Shown piece after piece: positions 8,186-15,214 of a DNA stretch of 64,000 nt. Made by a program: the position numbers and the translations under genes. Positions within the stretch are counted from its first letter, which is position 1. Each line of letters starts with the position of its first letter. The stretch covers positions 1 through 64,000 of the forward strand of contig CAMDZW010000014.1 in assembly GCA_945911015.1 (NCBI GenBank), in the 5' to 3' direction. The notes beneath the pieces are model-generated. The model was not told the origin of the DNA. It saw only the letters and a list, made by a program, of their open reading frames with translations, and did no database searches. Source of the stretch: an uncultured Propionibacteriaceae bacterium (lineage in GTDB: Bacteria; Actinomycetota; Actinomycetes; Propionibacteriales; Propionibacteriaceae).

Positions 8186-8599
8186 TCAGTCCGCAGCATG
8201 CAGCTGCGCGATCCGGATGTGGTTGCCGAACGGGTCACGGAAGCCGAAGTCGATCCCGTACGGCTGATCGGTCGGCTCCTCGGGAAGCTCGACACCCTTG
8301 GCCTTCAGGGCAGCGTGAGTGGCCGCCGCGTCGTCGGTGTTGAAGAAGAGGGTGCCGCCGGAGGCTCCCTTGGTCACCATCTCGCGGATGGTTTCGGCCG
8401 TGGCCGGGTCATTGCCGGGCGGGCCAGGCTTCTCGAGCAGGATCTCGCGGTCGGTGCCGGGCACGCGGACCGTCAGCCACCGCATCGGGCCGAAGTTCAC
8501 GTCGGCCGACGGCTCGAGGCCGAGGGTGTTGACGTAGAAGTCGAAGGCCTCATCCTGGTCGAGGACGTAGATCTGGGAGATGGTCAGGTTTGTGATCAT
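8186..8599 (-). CDS. VOC-family (glyoxalase-like) protein
   Basis: The 137-residue protein has the single-domain VOC pattern: ISQIYVLDQDEAFDFYVNTL at the start, LTVRVPGTDREILLE in the middle and FGFRDPFGNHIRIAQ at the end. The ATG at 8599 is used because family members begin right at the first strand; an upstream extension is unlikely. It follows the AraC-type gene on the same strand, a common AraC-VOC pairing. The exact reaction is unknown. Confidence 0.85.
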   Translation of the reverse strand: MITNLTISQIYVLDQDEAFDFYVNTLGLEPSADVNFGPMRWLTVRVPGTDREILLEKPGPPGNDPATAETIREMVTKGASGGTLFFNTDDAAATHAALKAKGVELPEEPTDQPYGIDFGFRDPFGNHIRIAQLHAAD

Positions 8600-8647
8600 G
8601 GCGTCCACGCTAGTGCCGACAGCCCGGCCCCGCTTCTCCAAAACTGC

Positions 8648-9061
8648 TCAATCCCGAGCGGCGTCGTCATGACTGGCCGGACGCGACCACCGCATGGCAA
8701 AACACGACGGTACGGCGGGCAACGGCCCCCGACTGCGGTGTTGGGTCGGCGTCTCGCCCATGATTGCGCTGAACGTACGGCTGAAGGTGCCGAGGCTCGC
8801 GAACCCCACCTCGAAGGCGATCTCGGTGACCGGTCGGTCGGTTGAACGGAGCAACACCATGGCCCGCTCGACTCGGCGACGCTGCAGATAACGGTGCGGC
8901 GTCTCACCGAACGCGGCCCGGAAACTCCGGCTGAAGTGGGCCGGCGAGAGGTGGATCACCGATGCCAGCGCGGGGACATCGAGCGGCTGGGCCGAGTCCC
9001 GGTCCATCAGGTCGCGGACGCGGAGCAGGCGGAGGTTGAGTTCTTCCGAAGCGCTGCCCAC
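8648..9061 (-). CDS. AraC-family helix-turn-helix regulator (DNA-binding domain only)
   Basis: The 137 residues contain the two AraC helix-turn-helix units: LASVIHLSPAHFSRSFRAAF, then RPVTEIAFEVGFASLGTFSR and FSAIMGETPTQHR. A separate ligand-binding domain is absent, as in short MarA/SoxS-like proteins. The VOC gene follows 48 bp downstream and is the likely target or operon partner. Confidence 0.88.
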   Translation of the reverse strand: MGSASEELNLRLLRVRDLMDRDSAQPLDVPALASVIHLSPAHFSRSFRAAFGETPHRYLQRRRVERAMVLLRSTDRPVTEIAFEVGFASLGTFSRTFSAIMGETPTQHRSRGPLPAVPSCFAMRWSRPASHDDAARD

Positions 9062-9073
9062 CGCCCCATTGTT

Positions 9074-9958
9074 TCACCGTACGGTCCGCAACACCTTTGT
9101 TGCTCGTCGGACCTCCACCTGCTGCCCCCAGGAGAGGGTGAGCCGGTCGGTTTCGATGCCGTCTCCGAAGGCCACCAACGAGTCTGACTCGACTCGGATG
9201 TGGAGCGCCTGACGGTCGAGGAGACCGACGATCAGGTCAGCCCCGGTGGATGGCGACGGCCATGCCTCCCGGACGAACCAGGCAAGAGTCGGGTCTGTTG
9301 GAGCGGGCAGTGCGAGGTGCTGTGCCTGGATCCGCGCGAGCGACGCGCACCAACCGGTGGCGCCGGTGCCGGTGCTCACGATCACGCCCGACGACGACTG
9401 GCGTTCTGTCGTCGTGTCGACGGTGAGCTCGTAGCGGGCTGACTGATGGCCGACCTGACCGATGAAGACCTCGTTCAGAGCGGTCAGGATCTGCCCGTCA
9501 TCGGTGGACACCTCAACCATGGTGCGTTCGTCGATGACGGCCCGCCCGGCAGCAACCCGCCCGAGCAGACCAGCCACATCGTCGGCCCGGTGCGGGACGA
9601 GGACTCCAACTCCGGCCCCGGGTAGCGGATCGACACCGATGACGAGTTGCCCGTTGAGATACTTGGCCACATTGGCGACCAACCCGTCCTGCCCGACGAC
9701 CACGACGAGGTCAGTCGGTTCGAAGACGAAACGGGACAGGTCTGCCCGCTCGACCTCGGCCCGGCGCCAGTCATCGGGGATGACGGACCGCACAATCTCG
9801 AGGGCTGCGACCGTACGGTGGTGGCGTTCTTCGACCGGCCGGAACGACTGGTCGCGAGTGGCCAGGAAGAACTCTGCCTGACCACGCGTGCCGTGCCGAG
9901 CGATCAACTCATCGCGCTCGGTCGCGCGCCGCACGATGACCATCCTTGGTGTCGCCAT
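9074..9958 (-). CDS. NAD kinase-like protein with variant GGDG motif
   Basis: The 294-residue product resembles NAD kinases. VVVVGQDGLVANVAKYL at residues 85-101 stands where NAD kinases have GGDGT. LTALNEVFIG at 158-167 matches the ALNE motif, and STGTGATGW at 195-203 matches TPTGSTAY. The canonical GGDG is GQDG here, so catalysis may be altered. The gene begins two bases after the SPFH gene's stop, so the two are surely co-transcribed. Linkage to an NrtR-type regulator supports a role in NAD(P) or related nucleotide metabolism. A lipid/sphingosine-kinase-like function is a less likely alternative. Confidence 0.75.
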   Translation of the reverse strand: MATPRMVIVRRATERDELIARHGTRGQAEFFLATRDQSFRPVEERHHRTVAALEIVRSVIPDDWRRAEVERADLSRFVFEPTDLVVVVGQDGLVANVAKYLNGQLVIGVDPLPGAGVGVLVPHRADDVAGLLGRVAAGRAVIDERTMVEVSTDDGQILTALNEVFIGQVGHQSARYELTVDTTTERQSSSGVIVSTGTGATGWCASLARIQAQHLALPAPTDPTLAWFVREAWPSPSTGADLIVGLLDRQALHIRVESDSLVAFGDGIETDRLTLSWGQQVEVRRATKVLRTVR

Positions 9959-9959
9959 C

Positions 9960-10961
9960 TCAACTGTCCCTGTGCAGCAAGGATCCGGCGATCTCGGAGA
10001 GCATGTCCGGAGTGATGGTCAACCGATCGATCGCGGGCAGGTTCTCGGCCAGCTTGGTCAATGCCAACGCCATCAGTACCTCCTGGGGAATGTCACGGTG
10101 GGCGTCGAGCTTGGCCCGTTCGGCGGCGGCTTCTGCTTCGCCGGTGACCCTGGCTGCATCGGCCCTCGCCTCAGCTTCGAGCCGCACCCTGGCCGCAGAG
10201 GACTGGGTGGCAATCGCTTCGGCGGCGGCCGCTTCCTCGGCCTGCCGACGAGCATTCGTTCCCTTGCGGGCAATGAGTTCTTCGTGACGGCGAGCGAGCT
10301 CGATCTGGTTGGCCAGTTCGTTCTCACCGATGGCGGCCTCGCGCTCGACCGCGAGGGCACGGCGCGAGAAAGTGGCCTTGTCGGCATCCTCCTGAATCCT
10401 CTCCCTGGCAGGAGTTTGCAGTGCTCGCTCCACGTCGGGGTCGGGGCGGAGGAGGGCAAATCGGACTCCGACGACCTCAATGCCGAGCTGGGTCACCCGA
10501 GGGTCGGCGGCCAACAGGAGGCCCACCTCGGCACCGAGGGCGGTCAGATCAGTGCGCAGGGCGGCGTCGAGGGTCATGTCCGCGAGCTGGCTGGCGACTG
10601 CCGCCGTGGTTGCACCGTGGAGCATGGCGGCGATCGCTTCAAGGGGCTCCTCGGACCATCCGCCGGAGCGCAGGTCCACCGAGAAGTCGACCCGCGCGGC
10701 CGCGAGGCGGGCGTCAGCGATCCGGTAGGTCACGGTCGCCGGGGCGGTCAGTTGTTGCAGATCGGTCGTTCTGAGCGTCACCAGAACCGGGATCTCGCGA
10801 TCGTCGAGCGGAACCTCACTGATGGCCGCATCGAGAGGACGGAACCAGAACGCCTGAGCCGTGCCTTCGTGCTTGGCGACGCCTCGTCCCGTGTGCAGCA
10901 CGTACGAGGTGGGACCGGCGCTCAGATGCCTCACGAACGGCGCGGCGGTGATGGTGACCAT
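9960..10961 (-). CDS. SPFH/band-7 domain protein
   Basis: The product is about 333 residues. The first ~190 form a band-7-like domain (LDDREIPVLVTLRTTDLQQL, ATVTYRIADARLAAARVDF, TQLGIEVVGVRFALLRPD). A long Ala/Glu/Arg-rich stretch of about residues 200-300, probably coiled coil, ends in a short C-terminal segment. It lacks the usual N-terminal membrane anchor, so it may be a soluble stomatin-like scaffold. I chose the ATG at 10961 for its position after a GGGAGAG ribosome site. It is divergent from the NrtR-type gene and shares its palindromic control region. Confidence 0.8.
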   Translation of the reverse strand: MVTITAAPFVRHLSAGPTSYVLHTGRGVAKHEGTAQAFWFRPLDAAISEVPLDDREIPVLVTLRTTDLQQLTAPATVTYRIADARLAAARVDFSVDLRSGGWSEEPLEAIAAMLHGATTAAVASQLADMTLDAALRTDLTALGAEVGLLLAADPRVTQLGIEVVGVRFALLRPDPDVERALQTPARERIQEDADKATFSRRALAVEREAAIGENELANQIELARRHEELIARKGTNARRQAEEAAAAEAIATQSSAARVRLEAEARADAARVTGEAEAAAERAKLDAHRDIPQEVLMALALTKLAENLPAIDRLTITPDMLSEIAGSLLHRDS

Positions 10962-10980
10962 GATCTCTCCCTGCTTGTTG

Positions 10981-11027
10981 TTGTCAGGCTGACAATAACT
11001 GCTCATGTTGTTAATGTCAATCTGACG
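10981..11027. promoter_or_regulatory. Paired palindromic operators between the SPFH and nrtR-like genes
   Basis: The 88-bp divergent gap holds TTGTCAGGCTGACAA at 10981-10995, a perfect palindrome around one base. A related imperfect site, TGTCAATCTGACG, lies at 11015-11027. Both fit TGTCAnnnTGACR. One lies 20 bp before the SPFH start, the other 22 bp before the nrtR-like start. Binding by the adjacent NrtR-type protein is the natural inference. Confidence 0.65.
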
Positions 11028-11049
11028 AATATGGGATAGAGTGGCGATC

Positions 11050-11730
11050 ATGTCGTTGCAAGGATTCGCCGTCGCGGTCGACCTCGTCGTGCTCACCATC
11101 CGCGAGGACAAGCTGTGTGTGCTGCTCATCGAGCGTGGGATCGAGCCGTTCCGAGGACGTTGGGCCCTGCCCGGCGGCTTCGTCCTGGCTGACGAGGGAC
11201 TCGAAGCCGCGGCTCACCGCGAGCTCGCCGAGGAGACCGGAGTGAGCACCGGGGTCCACCTCGAACAACTCCGCAGCTACGGCGAGCCGGGCCGTGACCC
11301 ACGGGGCCGGGTCGTCAGCATCGCCTTCCTCGCCCTGGCTCCGAACCTGAGCGATCCTCGATCAGGCAGCGATGCCGCTGGTGCGCGATGGTGGCCGGTG
11401 GCCGAGGTGGACGAGGCAGCTCTGGCCTTCGACCACGCGCAGATCCTCGCCGACGGACTCGAACGGGCACGGGGACGCCTGGAGTATTCAGCGCTGGCAA
11501 CGGCGTTCTGCCCGCCAACCTTCACCATTGCCCAGCTGCGTGGCGTCTACGAAGCGGTCTGGGGGACCACACTCGATGTCCGCAACTTCCACCGCAAGGT
11601 CACCAAGACGCCTGGCTTCGTCGAGGCCACCGGCGAGTCAATCTCAGCTGGCGGCCGCCCGGCACAGCTCTTCCGGCCCGGTCCGGTCCAACAGCTGCAG
11701 CCGCCGATCACCCGACCGGAGCCAGGCTGA
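11050..11730 (+). CDS. nrtR: NrtR-type Nudix-HTH regulator with intact Nudix box
   Basis: The 226-residue protein has an N-terminal Nudix fold and a C-terminal winged helix (TFTIAQLRGVYEAVW, RNFHRKV), the NrtR/ADP-ribose-responsive regulator layout. The Nudix box spans residues 43-65 and fits G-x5-E-x7-REUxEExGU exactly (G43, E49, R57, E58, E61, E62, G64). Many characterised NrtR proteins have a degraded box, so hydrolase activity may be retained here. The ATG at 11050 is preferred over the GTG at 11041. The neighbours (NAD-kinase-like, NadM-like) support control of NAD metabolism. Confidence 0.82.
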   Translation: MSLQGFAVAVDLVVLTIREDKLCVLLIERGIEPFRGRWALPGGFVLADEGLEAAAHRELAEETGVSTGVHLEQLRSYGEPGRDPRGRVVSIAFLALAPNLSDPRSGSDAAGARWWPVAEVDEAALAFDHAQILADGLERARGRLEYSALATAFCPPTFTIAQLRGVYEAVWGTTLDVRNFHRKVTKTPGFVEATGESISAGGRPAQLFRPGPVQQLQPPITRPEPG

Positions 11731-11740
11731 GTTGAGTCAG

Positions 11741-13288
11741 TCAGTCGACCAACGGTCGGCGCGCCACCAACAGGACATGGGTGTCCGGCCACGGGAGCGG
11801 CTCACCGTCTTCATCGAGGAGCATGGCGACGGGGGCGAACCGGTTCTCCACCAGCCAGTCGTTGCGCCAACTCCCGGAACGGTCGTCGACCTCGAGACCG
11901 TGGCTCTCGACGAGGACCCGCCAGTTGTCCCAGGTGAGGGCGCAGAAACGCTCGTGCTGTTCCGAGAGCCAGGAGTCGGTGTAGTGGATCTTGGCCATCA
12001 GCTCCATTGCATCGCGCAGGCTCAACGCGATCGTGTGCTCGTCGACCACGGTGTAGGTCCAGTCGGCACCGCTGAGTGCGGTGAAGTCCTGAGCGAATTG
12101 AGCGACCCGTGCCCCGTACGGAAGGGCTTCCAAGGTTGCCGCGTCACCGGGTCCGCCGGTGAGCTCGACGGCCGGTGTGCGGACATCACCATCGGCGAAG
12201 CGCAGCAGGACCCGACGCTCCGGATCGTCGGGACCGCAGACGTCGGAGTTGATCCACACCCCACCGGGAGCGGTCTGGTCGGCGATCTCGCCGACGAATC
12301 GGTCCAGTGAGACGCGACCTTCACCGTACGAGAAGATCTCATGGGTCAGAGCGAAGGTGAGCGTGGTCGCGATCGTACGGGCCGGGAACAGCGCACCGGC
12401 GAGGATGTTGCGACGGTAGAAGTAGGTGTTCGGGTTGGCGAAGACGCCCTGGGAACGCTTGTGTTCGCACTCGTCGTACAGGTGCGGGGCGACTTCGATC
12501 CCGATCAGGTCGCTCTCGGCGAGGGTGGGTTCGAGGGCGGCACGTTCCAACATTGCGCCGGTGGCGCAGCCGACATCGACGATCCGACCCGGTACGACGA
12601 AGGGCCGCGCCTGCTGCCACTTACGATCAGCGGCATCCTCGAAAGCTCTGCTGTAGCTGCGATAGTCACGGGTGTCGGTCAAGCCACCTTCGTCACTGAC
12701 AACCGGGTCGGCGGCCAACATCGCAGCATGCTCGGCCAGTCCGTACCGGTCGATGATGTCCAGGCTGGCGGGATGGACACCCTGGCGCCAGTCAGGTTCG
12801 CCAGCCATCAGCGCGTTGAGTGACTGCCATGGGGTGGTCGGCTGGTCGGGATGGCCGCGTTCCATCGGCGCAATCCGATAGCCCAAGGCCTCGTACATCT
12901 CTGCCACGGCGGGCGTGGAGGTGGCAATGACGGTGTTCGTCGGATCTGGTTGGACCCTGGATGCGGTGGCATGTTCGATGGCTTTGAGGGTGATCTCGGC
13001 GAACCGTTGGGTCGGCGCGACATCGTTGACCGGCACCACCAGGGAACGCAGATTCTCCACGTGGGCAAGGATCTCGATGGCCGCCTCACGCCGGTGCGCC
13101 GGGAACGGGTTGCGCCGGGTCGAACTGTGATTGGCACTGGTGACCGCCCACACGATCACCGGATCATCCACCTCGATCAGGACGCCGTCGGCATCGACTC
13201 CGCGCCCCTCGACGAGCGCGCGCAGATACTGCACCTGGAACTGGGTCAGCAGATGGTGGCGGCCGGGCACCACAATGGTCGTGATCAT
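11741..13288 (-). CDS. NadM-like nucleotidyltransferase fused to SAM-dependent methyltransferase
   Basis: The product is about 515 residues with two domains. Residues 1-170 track archaeal-type NMN adenylyltransferase (NadM): PGRHHLLTQF in place of GRxxPxHxGH, TSANHSSTRRNPFPAHR in place of the GSAxxS-x3-(N/D)PFTAGER segment, VVPVNDV, and a late TTPWQSLNALMAGEPDW where SGTxxRRxM is expected. The HxGH motif is degenerate. Residues from about 200 form a class I methyltransferase with VDVGCATG at 237-244 and IGIEVAP as the next motif. The gene ends 10 bp from the end of the nrtR-like gene, convergent. I chose the ATG at 13288 over an upstream TTG. Confidence 0.75.
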   Translation of the reverse strand: MITTIVVPGRHHLLTQFQVQYLRALVEGRGVDADGVLIEVDDPVIVWAVTSANHSSTRRNPFPAHRREAAIEILAHVENLRSLVVPVNDVAPTQRFAEITLKAIEHATASRVQPDPTNTVIATSTPAVAEMYEALGYRIAPMERGHPDQPTTPWQSLNALMAGEPDWRQGVHPASLDIIDRYGLAEHAAMLAADPVVSDEGGLTDTRDYRSYSRAFEDAADRKWQQARPFVVPGRIVDVGCATGAMLERAALEPTLAESDLIGIEVAPHLYDECEHKRSQGVFANPNTYFYRRNILAGALFPARTIATTLTFALTHEIFSYGEGRVSLDRFVGEIADQTAPGGVWINSDVCGPDDPERRVLLRFADGDVRTPAVELTGGPGDAATLEALPYGARVAQFAQDFTALSGADWTYTVVDEHTIALSLRDAMELMAKIHYTDSWLSEQHERFCALTWDNWRVLVESHGLEVDDRSGSWRNDWLVENRFAPVAMLLDEDGEPLPWPDTHVLLVARRPLVD

Positions 13289-13414
13289 CACGGCACAGTC
13301 TGGCACTTCGCCGATCAACCGGTGATCGGGACCGGCATGGGCCGCGGAACCTCGGGGCAGGAAGTGTCGGATCCGCTGGTGCAGGCCGGGACGCTTCGGC
13401 AGACGAGATTCGCT

Positions 13415-13837
13415 CTAGCTTTCGGTTGGGGCCCATGGGTTGATGATGTCGAGTCCGAGATGGGAGAAGTCGCGAGTGTTGCGGGTTGCGATCGGGCTGC
13501 GGTGGGTGTGTGAGATGGCGGCGATCATCAGGTCTGCGTCAGCCACTGGTCGGCCGGTGCGTTCTCTGGCGACGCGGAACTGGGCGTAGACGTCTGCGGC
13601 ATGTCTGTCGTAGGGCAACACTCGGGTGCCTGCGTTGGTGACCATGGTCTCGATTGCGGTGAGGAGTCGGTCTTGTCGCGCCCCTTGCGGGAGGTGGAGT
13701 GCGCCGTAGCGGAGTTCGCCGACGGTTACCGCGGTGATGGCGATCTCGGCGGCATGTTGTTCGAGCCAGTCGAGTACGGCGGGTTCGGGGTGGAGGCGGA
13801 GTGGTTCAGTGACCACGTTGGTGTCCGCGATGATCAC
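13415..13837 (-). CDS. PIN-domain toxin of a VapBC/FitAB-type pair
   Basis: The 140-residue PIN-domain ribonuclease shows the expected acidic residues: IIADTNVV (first Asp), TVGELRYGA (Glu) and VADADLMIAAI (Asp pair), ending with ATRNTRDF. The strand order and length fit FitB/VapC toxins. Its start overlaps the antitoxin stop by four bases, so the pair is translated together. The RNA target is unknown. Confidence 0.9.
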   Translation of the reverse strand: MIIADTNVVTEPLRLHPEPAVLDWLEQHAAEIAITAVTVGELRYGALHLPQGARQDRLLTAIETMVTNAGTRVLPYDRHAADVYAQFRVARERTGRPVADADLMIAAISHTHRSPIATRNTRDFSHLGLDIINPWAPTES

Positions 13838-14067
13838 AGGTCGACCTGGCGAGTGGTGGCGGGTCGGGTGATGTCGAGGGCGTCGCCGCGGAGGTCTTCA
13901 GTGTCGTGGAGCCAGCTGGTCACGAAGTCGGGTTCGACTGCGTCGTTCAGGATGGCTCGGACTTCGGCTTCCATGGATCGGCCGTGGCGGGCAGCCCGTT
14001 CGCGGAGGGCTCGGTAGACCCGGTCGGGTACTTGTCGAGTTGTCAGTGAGTGCAGGGTGTCGGTCAT
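13834..14067 (-). CDS. FitA-like ribbon-helix-helix antitoxin
   Basis: The 77-residue protein starts with a ribbon-helix-helix-like segment, LTTRQVPDRVYRALRERAAR, then HGRSMEAEVRAIL, typical of FitA antitoxins that both bind DNA and block the PIN toxin with their C-terminal tail (here SWLHDTEDLRGDALDI). It is transcribed first and overlaps the toxin gene. The upstream repeats are the likely operator for autorepression. Confidence 0.88.
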   Translation of the reverse strand: MTDTLHSLTTRQVPDRVYRALRERAARHGRSMEAEVRAILNDAVEPDFVTSWLHDTEDLRGDALDITRPATTRQVDL

Positions 14068-14084
14068 CGGCCCAACCTTCAGCG

Positions 14085-14110
14085 TGCTGTCAGTGCTGTC
14101 AGTGACAGCA
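14085..14110. promoter_or_regulatory. Operator-like repeats upstream of the toxin-antitoxin operon
   Basis: TGCTGTCA occurs at 14085-14092 and again at 14094-14101. The second copy forms a perfect palindrome with TGACAGCA at 14103-14110 around one base. The block lies 18-43 bp before the antitoxin start, where FitA/VapB-type autoregulation normally acts. The 160 bp beyond it (to 14270) show no gene. Confidence 0.65.
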
Positions 14111-14270
14111 TACTCCGACGTGTTGGTTCTGGGGGTTGCTCATCACCACCACAGTGGCATCGGTCAGCACGGCTTCACTCCGGGCGCGGCATTGCTGCCT
14201 CATGCCAATCTCAGCCATGCGTGGCCACCGGGCCAGCCGCTCCATCACCTGCTTCAGTTCTTCTCCTACG

Positions 14271-14696
14271 TCAGCACGCCATGACGTCGGCCGCGAGCGA
14301 CTCGACCAATGCCTCCTCCACGGCCAGTCCCTCTTCGGCCATGGCCAGCGCCAGGTCTGGATCCCACGGCGCTTGGGCAGGACTGCCGATCAGGCGCAGC
14401 GGCGGTTGGTCGGCGCACCCGGCTGAGCGAATGACGTCGCGGACCGCCTCCCGGTAGTCAATGCAGCCATAGCGCCACTGGAGCCAGGCGATCTTGGTGC
14501 GGATCGCCTGGGCGATCCGGAGACCGTGCCAGTCGAAATCCCCGTGATAGCGGCAGGTTGCCCCATCGCTGGTCAGGACACCGAGCAGCTCGGTCACCGC
14601 TCTGGTGGGCTGGCCCTCGGTACACAGCCGCCATGTGATCCCGAAAGTTCCCCTGATCGAGCCTGTGCGAGCGGTTTCGCCGCCCAGAAATCGGGA
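14271..14696 (-). pseudogene. 5'-truncated DUF2399 (TIGR02679/JetD-like) Toprim relic
   Basis: In one minus frame from an in-frame stop at 14697-14699 down to 14271, the sequence reads a DUF2399 C-terminal domain. It has RLCTEGQPTRAVTELL with the conserved Glu, then CRYHGDFDWHGLRIAQAI with the DxD. These are Toprim-type residues of TIGR02679, the JetD-like subunit of Wadjet type III systems. Intact proteins are several times longer; only the last ~140 codons remain. No start codon with a ribosome site is evident, and a GTG at 14597 would exclude the conserved Glu. The 5' side runs into a palindromic element (14637-14698). No jetA-C partner is nearby. I read it as a decayed remnant. Confidence 0.7.
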
Positions 14697-14698
14697 TC
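14637..14698. repeat. 62-bp palindrome-ended intergenic element, copy 1
   Basis: It is bounded by GATCCCGA and TCGGGATC as inverted ends. The same length and ends recur at 39771-39832, and both left ends continue as AAAGTT. The inner sequences are less conserved. This copy overlaps the truncated 5' side of the JetD-like relic. Confidence 0.6.
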
Positions 14699-14707
14699 AA
14701 ATGGCGA

Positions 14708-15133
14708 TCAGGCCTGCTCCGACGACCGGGCGGGCTCCCCGGCATAGGTGCCGACCGACCACTTGTTGCCCTCAGGGTCGACGAAGCCGAACTCGCGGGA
14801 GCCATAGTCGGTACCGTCCGGTTCACGCAGGATCTGTGCACCGCTGGCCCGGACCCGCTCGTACACCTCGTCGACGTGGTTGCTGACCACGTAGATGCCA
14901 GCCGTCCCGGGCTCGACATTCCAGGGCTGGTTGGGTTTGTGGCTGCCGAACATCACGCCGCCACCTTCTGGCCAGTCCAGCTGCACATGGGCGACCAAGT
15001 CACCCTCGTCGTAGCGGGCGGTCTGGACGAATCCGACCACCTCGACCAAGAACTTGATCATCGCCGGGGCATCCCTGGCCTGAAAGGTGGGCCACACCGA
15101 GGGCGGTCTCGTGGTGGGAGTGTCGTTGCTCAT
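14708..15133 (-). CDS. VOC-family protein (YciE/PhnB-like glyoxalase fold)
   Basis: The 141-residue protein carries the VOC fold of the PhnB-like group: VWPTFQARDAPAMIKFLVE at the start, GGVMFGSHKP in the middle and REFGFVDPEGNKWSVGTY at the end. The ATG at 15133 was chosen because the upstream in-frame extension looks non-coding. It is alone on its transcript, 81 bp from the double-GNAT gene. The reaction is unknown; family members include lyases, dioxygenases and antibiotic-binding proteins. Confidence 0.85.
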   Translation of the reverse strand: MSNDTPTTRPPSVWPTFQARDAPAMIKFLVEVVGFVQTARYDEGDLVAHVQLDWPEGGGVMFGSHKPNQPWNVEPGTAGIYVVSNHVDEVYERVRASGAQILREPDGTDYGSREFGFVDPEGNKWSVGTYAGEPARSSEQA

Positions 15134-15214
15134 GTACGTCAGTCTGCAACACCTGTCCGCCGAGTTGAAGAGCTCGGTGCACGTACTTCGTTGGGTCAAG
15201 GCAGCTCCGGGTGG

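Noticed and set aside
14057..14284. Plus-strand 75-codon frame after the antitoxin operator
   Set aside because: It overlaps the operator, lacks a ribosome site and shows no recognisable motif.
13289..14700. Complete Wadjet defence system
   Set aside because: Only a truncated jetD-like relic is present; no JetA, JetB or JetC-like frames in any direction nearby.
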